From NCBI GenBank assembly GCA_003140595.1, contig PLKG01000129.1:1-50314 (forward strand): 50,314 nt of DNA, in the 5' to 3' direction. This DNA comes from Acidimicrobiaceae bacterium. Its GTDB lineage: Bacteria; Actinomycetota; Acidimicrobiia; Acidimicrobiales; Bog-793. Positions 34,320-43,117 of the stretch are shown piece by piece. The translations under genes and the position numbers were made by a program. Under the pieces are notes generated by a model that saw only the letters and a program-made list of their open reading frames with translations, had not been told where the DNA came from and did no database searches. Numbering within the stretch: position 1 is the stretch's first letter; each line of letters begins with the position of its first letter.

Positions 34320-36173
34320 TCAACGAGCTGAGCCGGTGGCGGCTCGACTCGCCAACTCATGATCGTCGAAAAACGGTCGCAACACGAGTCGCGCGGGCGG
34401 GAAGCTTCCATAGACGAGGACGGCCTCACCAGGAGGCAACTGACGGAGCCAGCCCGGCGGGGCGAGCGCCCGCAGCGTGACCGCTTCGGTGCGGGTGTGC
34501 CGGCCGTCGTCACCGACGGTCCAGGAATGCTCGGCTCTCTCTTCCTCGCCGAGCAAGCCGCTTACGTGCTGCAAGGTGACGGGATCAGCGATCCCCGAGC
34601 AGACGAGCTTGGCGCGGTGGTTGTTGACAACCGTCGCCCAGCGGCCGCCATAGCGTGACTCGACCTGCGCGAGGTCCTGCCAGACCGTGACCAGCTGGAT
34701 CCCATGGCCGGCGGCCGTCGCCACTACGCGGTCCAAGTCTGCGAGAGGCGCGACACTGGCGGCCTCGTCGAGCACCACCAAGAGCGGAGGATCGAGCGCC
34801 CGGCCCATCGCAGCTGCCCGCTCGAATGCCGCGTCCAAGACCTCTCGCACGATTGCAGTGAAGACCGGCGCCAGCCGCTCCTGCTCTCTTGCAGGAGCAC
34901 AACAGAACAGGGAATCGGACGAGCCCCCGACAAGGGCAGCCGGGTCGATCTCGCAGTGCTCGGCTGACGCCGCCACCGCAGGATCGGCGAATCCGGCTAC
35001 GACCGTCTCGGCCGTCGCATAGACCGAGGCACGTTGGCGCTCCTCTCGTCCGAGGCTCGCACGGGCGGCCCGCAGCGCCTCGGGCACCCCGGCAAGCTCG
35101 AGCGCCAGGAGAACCTCGTTCGTCTCCTCCTCATCGAGCCATCTGACCACGTCAGCCATCGATGCTCCGGTGGTCGCCGCCGCGAAGAGCAAAGGGGCGA
35201 GGAGCTTCTCTGCGTTCGCGTACCAGAAACCGGCATCCTCCAACCCCCCATCCCCCGCTCTGGCAACCGAGCACAGGGCCGAGGAGATGCGCCTTGCGCC
35301 CGGCCAGGTCACCGCCCTGGCGAGGGGCGACCATCCAGATGCCCGCGATCCCCCGGCCACCGACGCGACCGAGCCGGTCGGGTCGTAGAACTGAACCTCG
35401 CCCAGCGACCTTCGCCATTCGAATGTCGCGTTCAACAGGTCGGCCTTAACACTCATGGCGAGCAATGGGCCAGACCATTCGAGGATGGCCGGGATTGCAA
35501 GCCCGGACGTCTTGCCGGACTGAGTCGGCCCGACGACCATGACCGAATGGCGAGCCTCGGCGGCGAGGAGGCGGCCAAGGTGGGTCCCGAGAACGACTCG
35601 ATCGCCCGGGGCCTTTGGTACTCGCAGTGGCAACAGGTCGCGCGGGCGCGCCCACCCCCGCGCCTTGGTCCGTCCCGGAGCCACCCCGCGGCCCAGATGA
35701 ACCAACAGACGGAGACTTCGCGCTACGCCGGATCCCGACGAGGTGTCTCCCTGAGCCCGACGTGAGCCGGGGACGCCTCGGTTCCGCCGGCTGTCAGACC
35801 GGTGCCATGCCAACCAGGAGATCGCCGCGCCAGTGAGGAATGCGAACGTGACAAGCCAGGCATCGGTAGCCCCAGGTCCTGGAAGGCTCCGCCGGACCGG
35901 GCTCGGCCAAGCATCGAGGGGCATGTTCGGATGAGCGAGCAACCGCAACAGGAGGCTGGGCGCCCGCGCCACAGGAATCTCTTGCCATCGACCGGTAGCA
36001 ACGAGGGCCAGGAGACCTCCCGCGAGCCAGATCAGCCACGACAAACCTAGGAATCCAGCCGCTGCGGTCAGGCCGATCCGGTCCCAGGCGTGGACCTCGA
36101 GCGACGAGCGACCACTTGCGCGCCGACGGCTGGCCCCGCTACGGCCGTGACGAGCGGGAGTCGGCCGGTTCAC
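34320..36173 (-). CDS. VirD4/TraG-type coupling ATPase
   Basis: A 617-residue type IV coupling protein, which in conjugation recruits DNA or protein substrates to the secretion channel. Two N-terminal membrane segments (about 33-60 and 105-123) are followed by a cytoplasmic RecA-like domain. Walker A is GPTQSGKTSG (about 215-224) and Walker B is LLVVLDEAAS, with WQDLAQVESRYG after it; these match TraG/TraD/VirD4. The GTG at 36173 lies 37 bases after the VirB4-like stop. It is last of a five-gene minus-strand cluster. No relaxase is present. It converges with phoU. Confidence 0.9.
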   Translation of the reverse strand: MNRPTPARHGRSGASRRRASGRSSLEVHAWDRIGLTAAAGFLGLSWLIWLAGGLLALVATGRWQEIPVARAPSLLLRLLAHPNMPLDAWPSPVRRSLPGPGATDAWLVTFAFLTGAAISWLAWHRSDSRRNRGVPGSRRAQGDTSSGSGVARSLRLLVHLGRGVAPGRTKARGWARPRDLLPLRVPKAPGDRVVLGTHLGRLLAAEARHSVMVVGPTQSGKTSGLAIPAILEWSGPLLAMSVKADLLNATFEWRRSLGEVQFYDPTGSVASVAGGSRASGWSPLARAVTWPGARRISSALCSVARAGDGGLEDAGFWYANAEKLLAPLLFAAATTGASMADVVRWLDEEETNEVLLALELAGVPEALRAARASLGREERQRASVYATAETVVAGFADPAVAASAEHCEIDPAALVGGSSDSLFCCAPAREQERLAPVFTAIVREVLDAAFERAAAMGRALDPPLLVVLDEAASVAPLADLDRVVATAAGHGIQLVTVWQDLAQVESRYGGRWATVVNNHRAKLVCSGIADPVTLQHVSGLLGEEERAEHSWTVGDDGRHTRTEAVTLRALAPPGWLRQLPPGEAVLVYGSFPPARLVLRPFFDDHELASRAATGSAR

Positions 36174-36210
36174 ACGCGCTCTCTCTCGTCTCCAGCGAGG
36201 TGCACGAGTG

Positions 36211-37464
36211 TCACGACTGGCCTCTGTCGACCAATCTCGCGTCCGTGTCCACGACGGAGCGCTCGTCAGGACCGAGGAGATGCTCTACGAGGTAGCGACG
36301 CCTCCCGACGATCCACAACGCCACGCCTCTTCGCAGCCGCGGAAGGACGTCCAGCTCGTCGCGAGAACACCCGAGAAGGTCGGCGAGCGCCGCCAGTTCG
36401 GAGGCCGGTTGCGCGTAACACACGACCGTCTCGGAGTCGGCGAGCAGGCCCTCGGCGAGGCGGCTCTGCTCGCTACCGGCGGGCCCGCTCGCCTTGAGGT
36501 CCGACGCTCTGTGGCATACGGCCACGTTCGCGAGCCCGTTCGAGCGCGCCAACTTCCAAGATGACCGGAGATAACGGGCCACGACCAGTTCGGTCAGAAT
36601 TGCCCAAGCCTCATCGACCACCAGGATCGTGTGAGCCTCGCTTCGTGCCGTCATGGCTTGCAGCCAGGCCGAGGCGCACACCATGAGCGCGCCGATCGCT
36701 TCGGAGTGGTAGACGGCGGAGAGGTCGACGACGAGCACGCCGGAGGCGGGGTCGATGCCCGGTGTCGTGGGACCGTCGAACATTCCCGCGAGATCGCCCT
36801 CGACAAGCCGACGAAGCTCGAGACCCACATCGCGTCCGTCCAGCTCGAGCACGGCCTTCGTCGTCCCCACCACCCTTGCCGATTCGGCCAGAGGTCGCAG
36901 GAGCGACCGGACGACATCGGGCAGGGTCGGAGGACTGCTGCCGCGCTCCATGTGCGCTCGGGTCGCTGCACCGAGCGCGAGCTCGAGCGCGGCATGCTCG
37001 CGAGGAGACAACGGACGCCTCAGGCACGCGGCGGCGAGCGTCCCCAACAGCGCGAGGCGGTGCCTTGCCACGGCCATGCCGGGTGGGGCCGGCGGACCGT
37101 CCAGCGGGTTCACGCGGATCGGGCCTCCGGGTGCCAGGCTGAGCGGGTGCGAGCCGAGCGCCCGGGCGAGCGCTCCGTACTCGCCTTTCGGGTCGAGCAC
37201 GGCAACTTGTCGCCCGAAGGCGGCCTGGCGCAGCAGATACGTCTTCACCAATGCGCTCTTGCCGCGTCCGATCTGGCCGAGGACGGTGACATTGGGATTT
37301 GTCACCGCGCCCGCCGCGTAGAGCTCGAAGGGATCATGGGCAAAGGGACCGCCCGCGAGGTCCTGGCCGATGAGCACCCGGCTCGTGGGGAGTGGAGGCG
37401 ACGCCACGAACGGGTATGCGGCACCGAGCTGGGCGGTCGTCGACTCGTGAGCCGGCAGCCTCAT
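36211..37464 (-). CDS. VirB4-like secretion ATPase
   Basis: A 417-residue ATPase corresponding to the C-terminal motor part of VirB4/TraC, which energises type IV secretion at the cytoplasmic face. Walker A is GQIGRGKSALVK (about residues 63-74). VLDPKGEYGALARALG follows, and Walker B is ILVVDEAWAIL. VirB4 is usually about 800 residues; here the N-terminal part appears to be supplied by the SCO6880-type protein encoded upstream, as in actinobacterial conjugation systems. The ATG at 37464 overlaps that gene as ATGA. Confidence 0.9.
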   Translation of the reverse strand: MRLPAHESTTAQLGAAYPFVASPPLPTSRVLIGQDLAGGPFAHDPFELYAAGAVTNPNVTVLGQIGRGKSALVKTYLLRQAAFGRQVAVLDPKGEYGALARALGSHPLSLAPGGPIRVNPLDGPPAPPGMAVARHRLALLGTLAAACLRRPLSPREHAALELALGAATRAHMERGSSPPTLPDVVRSLLRPLAESARVVGTTKAVLELDGRDVGLELRRLVEGDLAGMFDGPTTPGIDPASGVLVVDLSAVYHSEAIGALMVCASAWLQAMTARSEAHTILVVDEAWAILTELVVARYLRSSWKLARSNGLANVAVCHRASDLKASGPAGSEQSRLAEGLLADSETVVCYAQPASELAALADLLGCSRDELDVLPRLRRGVALWIVGRRRYLVEHLLGPDERSVVDTDARLVDRGQS

Positions 37465-38831
37465 GCGCACCCGCGACCGGTCGGCAGTGTGCACGTGTAG
37501 CCCTCTTCCTGGGCCCCGTACATGCGGTGAAGCTCGAGCTGAGCCTGTAGAGCGCTCTGCTCGAGGCGGCCACACGCGTTAGCGAGTGAATCCTCGTCGT
37601 CCGCTGTCACTGCGAGGTATCCAGTAAATCGGAAGGCGGCGTGCCCCTCGGCAAGCTCGATCTCCCTCCGCGTGGTTGCGTCATGCTCGTGGCGAGTGCG
37701 CGCGGTGACGGCAAATCCGTGACGCCGTCGCAGCTCGGCGTCGGCGGCGCCCGAGGTGCGATCGTGCTCGGCCCGACGGGCCGCCCGAAGAGGCGCCACC
37801 GGCGCCATGGTCACCGCAATCGTCCGTCTCAGGTCGCCCTCCAGCATCAGCGGCAACAAGAAGCCACTCCCCACGCCCGTGCGTGGCCACTCGGCGATCC
37901 AGTAGACCGCGTGCCACGTCGCGTCGGTGCGGACACTCGACCAGCCCTCCTCAACCCCGAGGGGCCAGGGCCAGCCGTCGGCGACGCCCCTCGGCGCGCC
38001 GACGACCGCGAACGAACTCCGCACCGTGGCGGCGAGCGCGGAGGGCGACAGCACCCCATCGACCTCCAGGCCCGCGGCGAGACACCGTCGCTCGAGGGCC
38101 TCGAGCTCGTCAACGATCCGGTCGGCCGCGTCCTGGCCGCGTCGGCGGGCAGGTCCAGCGACAGAGCGGACCGACAAGGAGACGATCACCTCGTGCCGCC
38201 ACAACAATGGCGCGGCTTGTTCGAGCAGGGACCTGTAATTGCTACTGGCGACTCCGCGGTCGGCGACTTGGACCGGTCCAGCACTCTCGTCGAAGCCGCC
38301 GGGCAGACAGCGGGCCATCCATTGCAGCCGATGAAGGGCGCCGCCCTCGCGCGCCGACCCGGCAAGCACGCCGGACCATGCCGCGATGCGGCGAGCTCGA
38401 TCTGGTTCGTCGCCGAGTGCGAATCCGGACCCTGCGACTCTCACCGCCGCAGTCCAGGTGCCCGCCAGGTTGTCGACTACGACACCGATCCTCCTGCCCG
38501 CGGCGCCGATCGGGATCTCGTCAAGCTCGAGGGTGGAGAGGGCGCTTCTCCTCCGGCGCGACACGCCCGCCCGTCGCGCGAGGTGCGTCGCCACCACCGG
38601 CGTCCACTGCTCGGCACTCCTGCCCGCAAGCGGCCAGGTTGCGAACGCCACCGAGAAGGCGACGAACACGAAGGCGAGCATGGCCCCGCCAGCTCCTCCG
38701 ACATAACGCAGCAACACCACTCCAGCGAGGAGACCGGTCGCTACCGCAGCCAGTTGCCCACCGCGCCACCCAGCGACGAGGCCGCGACGACTACGCGGTC
38801 CGAGGTGGTAGCGAGGACTCTCCTCAGCCAT
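37461..38831 (-). CDS. SCO6880-family type IV secretion protein
   Basis: A 456-residue protein of the actinobacterial SCO6880 family. Two adjacent transmembrane helices near the N-terminus (GGQLAAVATGLLAGVVLLRYV and AMLAFVFVAFSVAFATWPL) resemble VirB3/PrgI. A large cytoplasmic region follows that stands in for the N-terminal domain of VirB4, with WTPVVATHLARR after the helices. It is always found beside a short VirB4 ATPase in actinobacterial conjugative elements, and that is the arrangement here. It overlaps the upstream TrbL-like gene by 8 bases and the ATPase by 4. Family by pattern and context; no enzymatic motif is visible. Confidence 0.85.
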   Translation of the reverse strand: MAEESPRYHLGPRSRRGLVAGWRGGQLAAVATGLLAGVVLLRYVGGAGGAMLAFVFVAFSVAFATWPLAGRSAEQWTPVVATHLARRAGVSRRRRSALSTLELDEIPIGAAGRRIGVVVDNLAGTWTAAVRVAGSGFALGDEPDRARRIAAWSGVLAGSAREGGALHRLQWMARCLPGGFDESAGPVQVADRGVASSNYRSLLEQAAPLLWRHEVIVSLSVRSVAGPARRRGQDAADRIVDELEALERRCLAAGLEVDGVLSPSALAATVRSSFAVVGAPRGVADGWPWPLGVEEGWSSVRTDATWHAVYWIAEWPRTGVGSGFLLPLMLEGDLRRTIAVTMAPVAPLRAARRAEHDRTSGAADAELRRRHGFAVTARTRHEHDATTRREIELAEGHAAFRFTGYLAVTADDEDSLANACGRLEQSALQAQLELHRMYGAQEEGYTCTLPTGRGCA

Positions 38832-40251
38832 GTGGTTGGTCTCCTTGCGAGAGCAGCACCGTCCAACGGGCAACTGTCTCTCCCTGGCTGATGTCGCTCA
38901 CCTCATCGCTACGGCGGGCGCGATCGGGGGCCGAAGAACGGACGCCATCGGCGGGCGAGGCGAGGCCGGGCGAAACAGGAGAGCCGATCGGACCGAGCGG
39001 CGCCGAAGGACCGGCGGAGGACGAATCGGCGGGGGACTCGCGTCCAGCCACCGGCCGGTTGGCAGTGAACGGCCCAGCGCCGAGATGATCGACAGTCCGC
39101 AGGTTCGAGCCACTACCGCCCGGGCCGCCCTTGGATCCGAGGCCTGCAAGGCCGCCGACTCCGCCAGCTCCACCGATCTCAAGGCTGGCGATCTCGGCAC
39201 CCAGGCGTTGACCGGCGTGTGCCGACCGCTGGCCGAGACCTTCGAGGTGGGCGACCGCGCCTGCCTCTACTGCAGGGATGAGCTTCAGGAGCGCGAACGG
39301 GGCGAAGGCCGCAACCGCGAGCAGGGCAACGCCTTCGACGACTCCCGAAATACCGTTCGAATCTCCCAACAGTCCGGCGGCGAGCGCCAGCACTGACGCG
39401 ATCACGAGCTTGGAAAGGACAAGGGCAGCAAGGGTCTCGCCAAGCCGGCGCGCCCAGTGAGATGTCGCCGGCCACGCGAGCCCGACCAGGGCAAGAGGCA
39501 AGAACAGTGAGGCTGCCGCGATCGCCGCCGACCGGACGGCGAGCTCGAGCCAGAGCAAGAAGGCGACGACTGCAGCGGTGAGCACGACAAGGAACGCCCC
39601 AAAAGCCGCCAGGCCTGGTCCTCCTGTTTGCTCGAGCCCCGCGACGAGTCCCAGCAACAACCGATGCGCCGGGTCACCGGCTGCGTTGAGAACCATGGCG
39701 CTCGCCTGGTCGGTCGCCGCCAGACCGAGGACAACAAGCTGGACGCTCACGCCCGTGAACAGCAGTGCGAGCGGTAGTCGAACAAGCGCGCTGCGAAGCA
39801 AGGCGCCCGGTTCCTGACGCACGATCGCCTGTATCGCGCCGACGGCCAAGAGGGGCAACGCAACGCCGGCACTGAGCACGGCCATGACGTCAAACTCCGA
39901 GCGAAAGGCACTCCCAGCGAGCATTGGCTCGGTGCTCGCCGACAGCGCCGTGCCCAGGACCCCGATGAGCGAGGCAGCGCCGCTTGCGACCCAGGCCAGC
40001 AGGTCGCGGAAGAATCCGTCGAGGAGCGACTTGGTGAGAGAACCCACAAGTCCGGCACCCCCGACCCCGGAGAAGACACCTCCGATCGTGTGGGACAGAG
40101 TCCCGACTGTTCCCTCGATCGACCGGAGGATCCCGGCGAGCCCGCCGCTACCACCGCCTGTGCCGTTCGCGCTGCGGGCGCTCGCCAATACGGCGAGACC
40201 ACGGGCGTGCCCCGTCAACGAAAGACGGTGAGCAGACTCAGTGAATCCCAT
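38824..40251 (-). CDS. TrbL/VirB6-like membrane protein
   Basis: A 475-residue polytopic membrane protein with about six to eight helices between residues 60 and 345, several very Ala/Leu-rich. A Gly/Ser/Pro-rich C-terminal tail of about 110 residues ends the protein. A periplasmic-side loop after the signal-like N-terminus contains LLDGFFRDLLAW. This topology and the position in the cluster match TrbL/VirB6, the inner-membrane channel component of type IV secretion. The ATG at 40251 overlaps the DUF6112 gene by 14 bases. Assignment rests on topology and neighbours rather than on a sequence motif. Confidence 0.8.
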   Translation of the reverse strand: MGFTESAHRLSLTGHARGLAVLASARSANGTGGGSGGLAGILRSIEGTVGTLSHTIGGVFSGVGGAGLVGSLTKSLLDGFFRDLLAWVASGAASLIGVLGTALSASTEPMLAGSAFRSEFDVMAVLSAGVALPLLAVGAIQAIVRQEPGALLRSALVRLPLALLFTGVSVQLVVLGLAATDQASAMVLNAAGDPAHRLLLGLVAGLEQTGGPGLAAFGAFLVVLTAAVVAFLLWLELAVRSAAIAAASLFLPLALVGLAWPATSHWARRLGETLAALVLSKLVIASVLALAAGLLGDSNGISGVVEGVALLAVAAFAPFALLKLIPAVEAGAVAHLEGLGQRSAHAGQRLGAEIASLEIGGAGGVGGLAGLGSKGGPGGSGSNLRTVDHLGAGPFTANRPVAGRESPADSSSAGPSAPLGPIGSPVSPGLASPADGVRSSAPDRARRSDEVSDISQGETVARWTVLLSQGDQPHG

Positions 40252-40546
40252 GACCGGTCTGGAACAAGAAGTTGACGAGAGTCGGCGCAGCCCCGATTAG
40301 GAGCGCGGCGATGCCGGAGGCAAGCACCGCCTTTCTGCCCGTGTTGGCGTACTGATAGTTGTTCGTGTGGCTCCCCAGCGCCCAGGCCGCGGCACCGAGC
40401 ACGAGCCCGACGAGCGACGCGACGAGCGCCCACCAACCCAGTCCGTTGGTGAGCTGCTGGATCGTGGACTGGCCCGGCAACGCCGAAGAGCTCGGGTTCA
40501 TCGTGACGATGCCGGCAAGCAGGAAAAACGGTGGCGAGACGGTCAT
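40238..40546 (-). CDS. DUF6112 small membrane protein, VirB2 pilin-like
   Basis: A 102-residue protein with two or three transmembrane helices: TVSPPFFLLAGIV, GWWALVASLVGLVLGAAAWALG, then SHTNNYQYANTGRKAVLASG as the connecting loop and IAALLIGAAPTLVNFLFQ. This is the DUF6112 pattern seen at the head of actinobacterial conjugation clusters, where it resembles VirB2/TrbC pilins. Start is ATG 40546, with AAAGGTAGG just upstream; a second ATG at 40501 would give 87 residues. It is the first gene of the minus-strand unit and is divergent from senX3. Confidence 0.83.
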   Translation of the reverse strand: MTVSPPFFLLAGIVTMNPSSSALPGQSTIQQLTNGLGWWALVASLVGLVLGAAAWALGSHTNNYQYANTGRKAVLASGIAALLIGAAPTLVNFLFQTGHGIH

Positions 40547-40751
40547 CGACCTACCTTTGCGAACGGCGGGAGTTGTCTTGGCCGAGCGATCGATCGGCGA
40601 GCTGCGCGGCATCGGCTGCCGCGTGTCTCCCTGAGACTGGTCGCGCGTGCTACCGCTTCACCTACCGCGCCTAGGCCACCGCCGACACCACGAGAAGCCG
40701 AGCACAACTGTGGTTGCGCTTTCGCCTCGCCAGCCTGCAATGCTGGAGAGG

Positions 40752-42008
40752 ATGAGCAAGGTCCTTGATCTGACCGTTCTCGAGCTCATCGTTACAGTCG
40801 TCGTAGTTGTTGGCCTCATAGTTGCGACTGCGCTGATCACAGCACGGCAGGGTCGCCGCAGTCTGCGCCAACGGCTACAGGCGCTCGCATCCCGGCTCGG
40901 CTCGGACGCGCCCCGGAAGGAATCACCGGACCTAGAAGAAGTGCTCGTGCATTTGGAACGCGCCACCGATCGAGCGACCGAAGCGGTCGCAGAGGCGAGT
41001 TCCGAGGCCATCAGGCTCCGCCGGGCGCTCGATGCCCTGCCCCAGGCCGTGCTTGTCACCGACGAGCGTGGCGAGACCGTGTTCCGCAACAGCAAGGCCG
41101 TCGCGCTGATCGGAAGCCGCCATGGGGACGCGCTCGCGGCTCAGGCGGTCGAAGAGCTCATCGCCGCCACACCACCGGGGGCTTCTGATGAAAGAGTGCT
41201 CGAGCTGTACGGCCCACCTCGACGCACGCTCGTCGTCCGCGCGGAGAGCATCGACAACGGCCAACGCGCGCTCGGATTGATCGCGGTCATCGAGGACGTG
41301 TCCGAACGGCGCCGTCTCGAGGACGTACGCCGTGACTTCGTGGCGAACGTCAGCCACGAGTTGAAGACGCCGATGGGCGCGGTCGGGCTGCTGGCCGAGA
41401 CCCTCCTCTCCGAGAACGAGCCGCAAATAGCCCAGCGCCTCGCGCACCGGATCTACACCGAGGCTTTTCGTATCAGCAGGGTTATCGACGACCTGCTCGA
41501 TCTCTCGCGGATAGAGAACGAGGAATCGCCCCCACGCGAGCCCGTGCTGATCAACCTCGTGATGGCAGAAGCAGCCGAACGCGTTCGCGAGGCGGCAAAC
41601 CAGCTCCAGATCGAAGTCTCACTCGAAGAGCCGAACCCGCCGGTGGTCGTGCTCGGGGACCGACGCCAGCTGACCTCGGCCGTGTACAACCTGCTCGAGA
41701 ACGCCGTGAAATTCTCGCCCCAGTTCAGCCGCGTCACCTGCATCGGCCGAGCCGAGGAAGAAGAGGTCGCCGTTGTTGTCGAAGACCACGGAATCGGCAT
41801 TCCGTCGCGCGACCTCGAGCGTATTTTCGAGCGCTTCTATCGCGTCGACGCCGGCCGCAGCCGTTCGACAGGCGGAACCGGCCTCGGACTCGCTATCGTC
41901 TGGCATGTGGCGGCTAACCATCGGGGAAGCGTCCAGGTCGAGTCTCGGGAGGGTGAAGGGTCGACGTTCACGTTGAGACTTCCCCGCCAGCTAAGGACAG
42001 ACGTGTGA
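40752..42008 (+). CDS. senX3: SenX3-like sensor histidine kinase
   Basis: A 418-residue membrane kinase of the phosphate-responsive pair. One transmembrane helix (about residues 9-29) is followed by a PAS domain (about 90-185, ALPQAVLVTDERGETVFRNS). The dimerisation helix has the phospho-accepting His near residue 202 in NVSHELKTPMGAVG. The HATPase domain follows with NLLENAVKFSP, DHGIGIPSRDLERIFERFYR and GGTGLGLAIV. A second ATG at 40740 is possible. The stop overlaps the regX3 GTG. In mycobacteria SenX3 senses phosphate through PhoU and Pst; phoU lies 6.4 kb upstream, beyond the secretion cluster. Confidence 0.92.
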   Translation: MSKVLDLTVLELIVTVVVVVGLIVATALITARQGRRSLRQRLQALASRLGSDAPRKESPDLEEVLVHLERATDRATEAVAEASSEAIRLRRALDALPQAVLVTDERGETVFRNSKAVALIGSRHGDALAAQAVEELIAATPPGASDERVLELYGPPRRTLVVRAESIDNGQRALGLIAVIEDVSERRRLEDVRRDFVANVSHELKTPMGAVGLLAETLLSENEPQIAQRLAHRIYTEAFRISRVIDDLLDLSRIENEESPPREPVLINLVMAEAAERVREAANQLQIEVSLEEPNPPVVVLGDRRQLTSAVYNLLENAVKFSPQFSRVTCIGRAEEEEVAVVVEDHGIGIPSRDLERIFERFYRVDAGRSRSTGGTGLGLAIVWHVAANHRGSVQVESREGEGSTFTLRLPRQLRTDV

Positions 42009-43039
42009 CTACTCGCCAGCGCCGCCGAAACTCAAGACTCTCCACCGAACGGGAACGTCTCGAACTTGACTGGTCCACGCGAGACACGACACGTCCCGCC
42101 AATAAGGCCGCGATCCACCTTCCTGCGAGCCATCCGGCAGGCGCCGACACGGCCGGAGACGATGAGCGTGGCGCACCTCCCGCGCGAGTTCTCGTCGTCG
42201 AGGATGAAGAGTCCTTCGTGGACGCGCTGACAGTGAACCTCGAGAGGGAGGGCTTCTTCGTAACCGTCGCGCGCGACGGGGTAGAGGCACTCGAGCGGTT
42301 CGCGGCCGACCAGCCCGACCTTGTTCTTCTCGATGTGATGCTCCCCCGCCTGTCGGGCATCGACGTTTGTCGCGCGATCCGCGCCAACTCGACGGTCCCG
42401 ATAATCATGGTGACCGCCAAGTCGACCGAGCTCGACACCGTTGTTGGCCTCGAGGTCGGAGCCGACGACTACGTCGCCAAGCCCTACCGCGTCCACGAAC
42501 TGGTTTCGCGCATGCGAGCCGTCCTGCGCCGCGCCCCCGCCGCACACGGGAGCACGAGCCTGGGGGGGAACGCGCTGGCAGCTTCACCCGGCGCCGCCCC
42601 ACAGCTCGGGGTCGACGAAAGGGGCACGGCCAATAGCGGCGAGCAGGCCACGCCTGTGGGGCACTGGGCGGGGGAGCCTACTGATCGAGCCGGCGAGCGG
42701 ATACCTTCGGACACGGGTGTTCGACCCGACGAGATCCTTCAAGTCGGCAATGTCGTCTTGGATCTGGGGCGCCACGAATGCATCGTGCGTGGCGAGGAGA
42801 TCAAGCTCCCGTTGAAGGAGTTCGAGCTGCTCGAGATGCTGCTGAGCAATCCGGGCCGTGTCGTCACACGAGACACCTTGATCGATCGGGTCTGGGGCAT
42901 GGACTACGTGGGTGACACCAAGACCCTTGACGTGCACATCAAACGGCTTAGGTCGCGCATCGAGCAAGACCCCTCGAGGCCGGTGCTCATCACGACAATT
43001 CGCGGCCTCGGCTACAGGTTCGAGTCCCCGCGTCGCTGA
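42005..43039 (+). CDS. regX3: RegX3-like response regulator with long linker
   Basis: An OmpR/PhoB-type response regulator that activates phosphate-starvation genes. The receiver (about 60-178) has the acidic pair in VVEDEES, the phospho-acceptor Asp110 in LVLLDVMLPRLSG, Thr137 and Lys159. The winged-helix effector (about 245-342) ends in DVHIKRLRSRIEQDP...IRGLGYRFE. The protein is 344 residues, against about 227 usual: there is a 59-residue polar N-terminal extension and a disordered linker of about 65 residues between the domains. No alternative in-frame ATG or GTG removes the extension. GTG 42005 overlaps the senX3 stop. Confidence 0.92.
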   Translation: MTTRQRRRNSRLSTERERLELDWSTRDTTRPANKAAIHLPASHPAGADTAGDDERGAPPARVLVVEDEESFVDALTVNLEREGFFVTVARDGVEALERFAADQPDLVLLDVMLPRLSGIDVCRAIRANSTVPIIMVTAKSTELDTVVGLEVGADDYVAKPYRVHELVSRMRAVLRRAPAAHGSTSLGGNALAASPGAAPQLGVDERGTANSGEQATPVGHWAGEPTDRAGERIPSDTGVRPDEILQVGNVVLDLGRHECIVRGEEIKLPLKEFELLEMLLSNPGRVVTRDTLIDRVWGMDYVGDTKTLDVHIKRLRSRIEQDPSRPVLITTIRGLGYRFESPRR

Positions 43040-43104
43040 TCCGTCCACACCCACCCGCTGCTCGGCGCCAACGCCCCAACTGCTAGTTGAGCACGGAGCC
43101 CAGA

Positions 43105-43110
43105 TAGCCT
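43105..43110 (+). promoter_or_regulatory. candidate leaderless -10 of the ABC transporter genes
   Basis: TAGCCT lies 7 bases before the ATG at 43118, with no ribosome site in between. Confidence 0.4.
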
Positions 43111-43117
43111 CTCGGCG

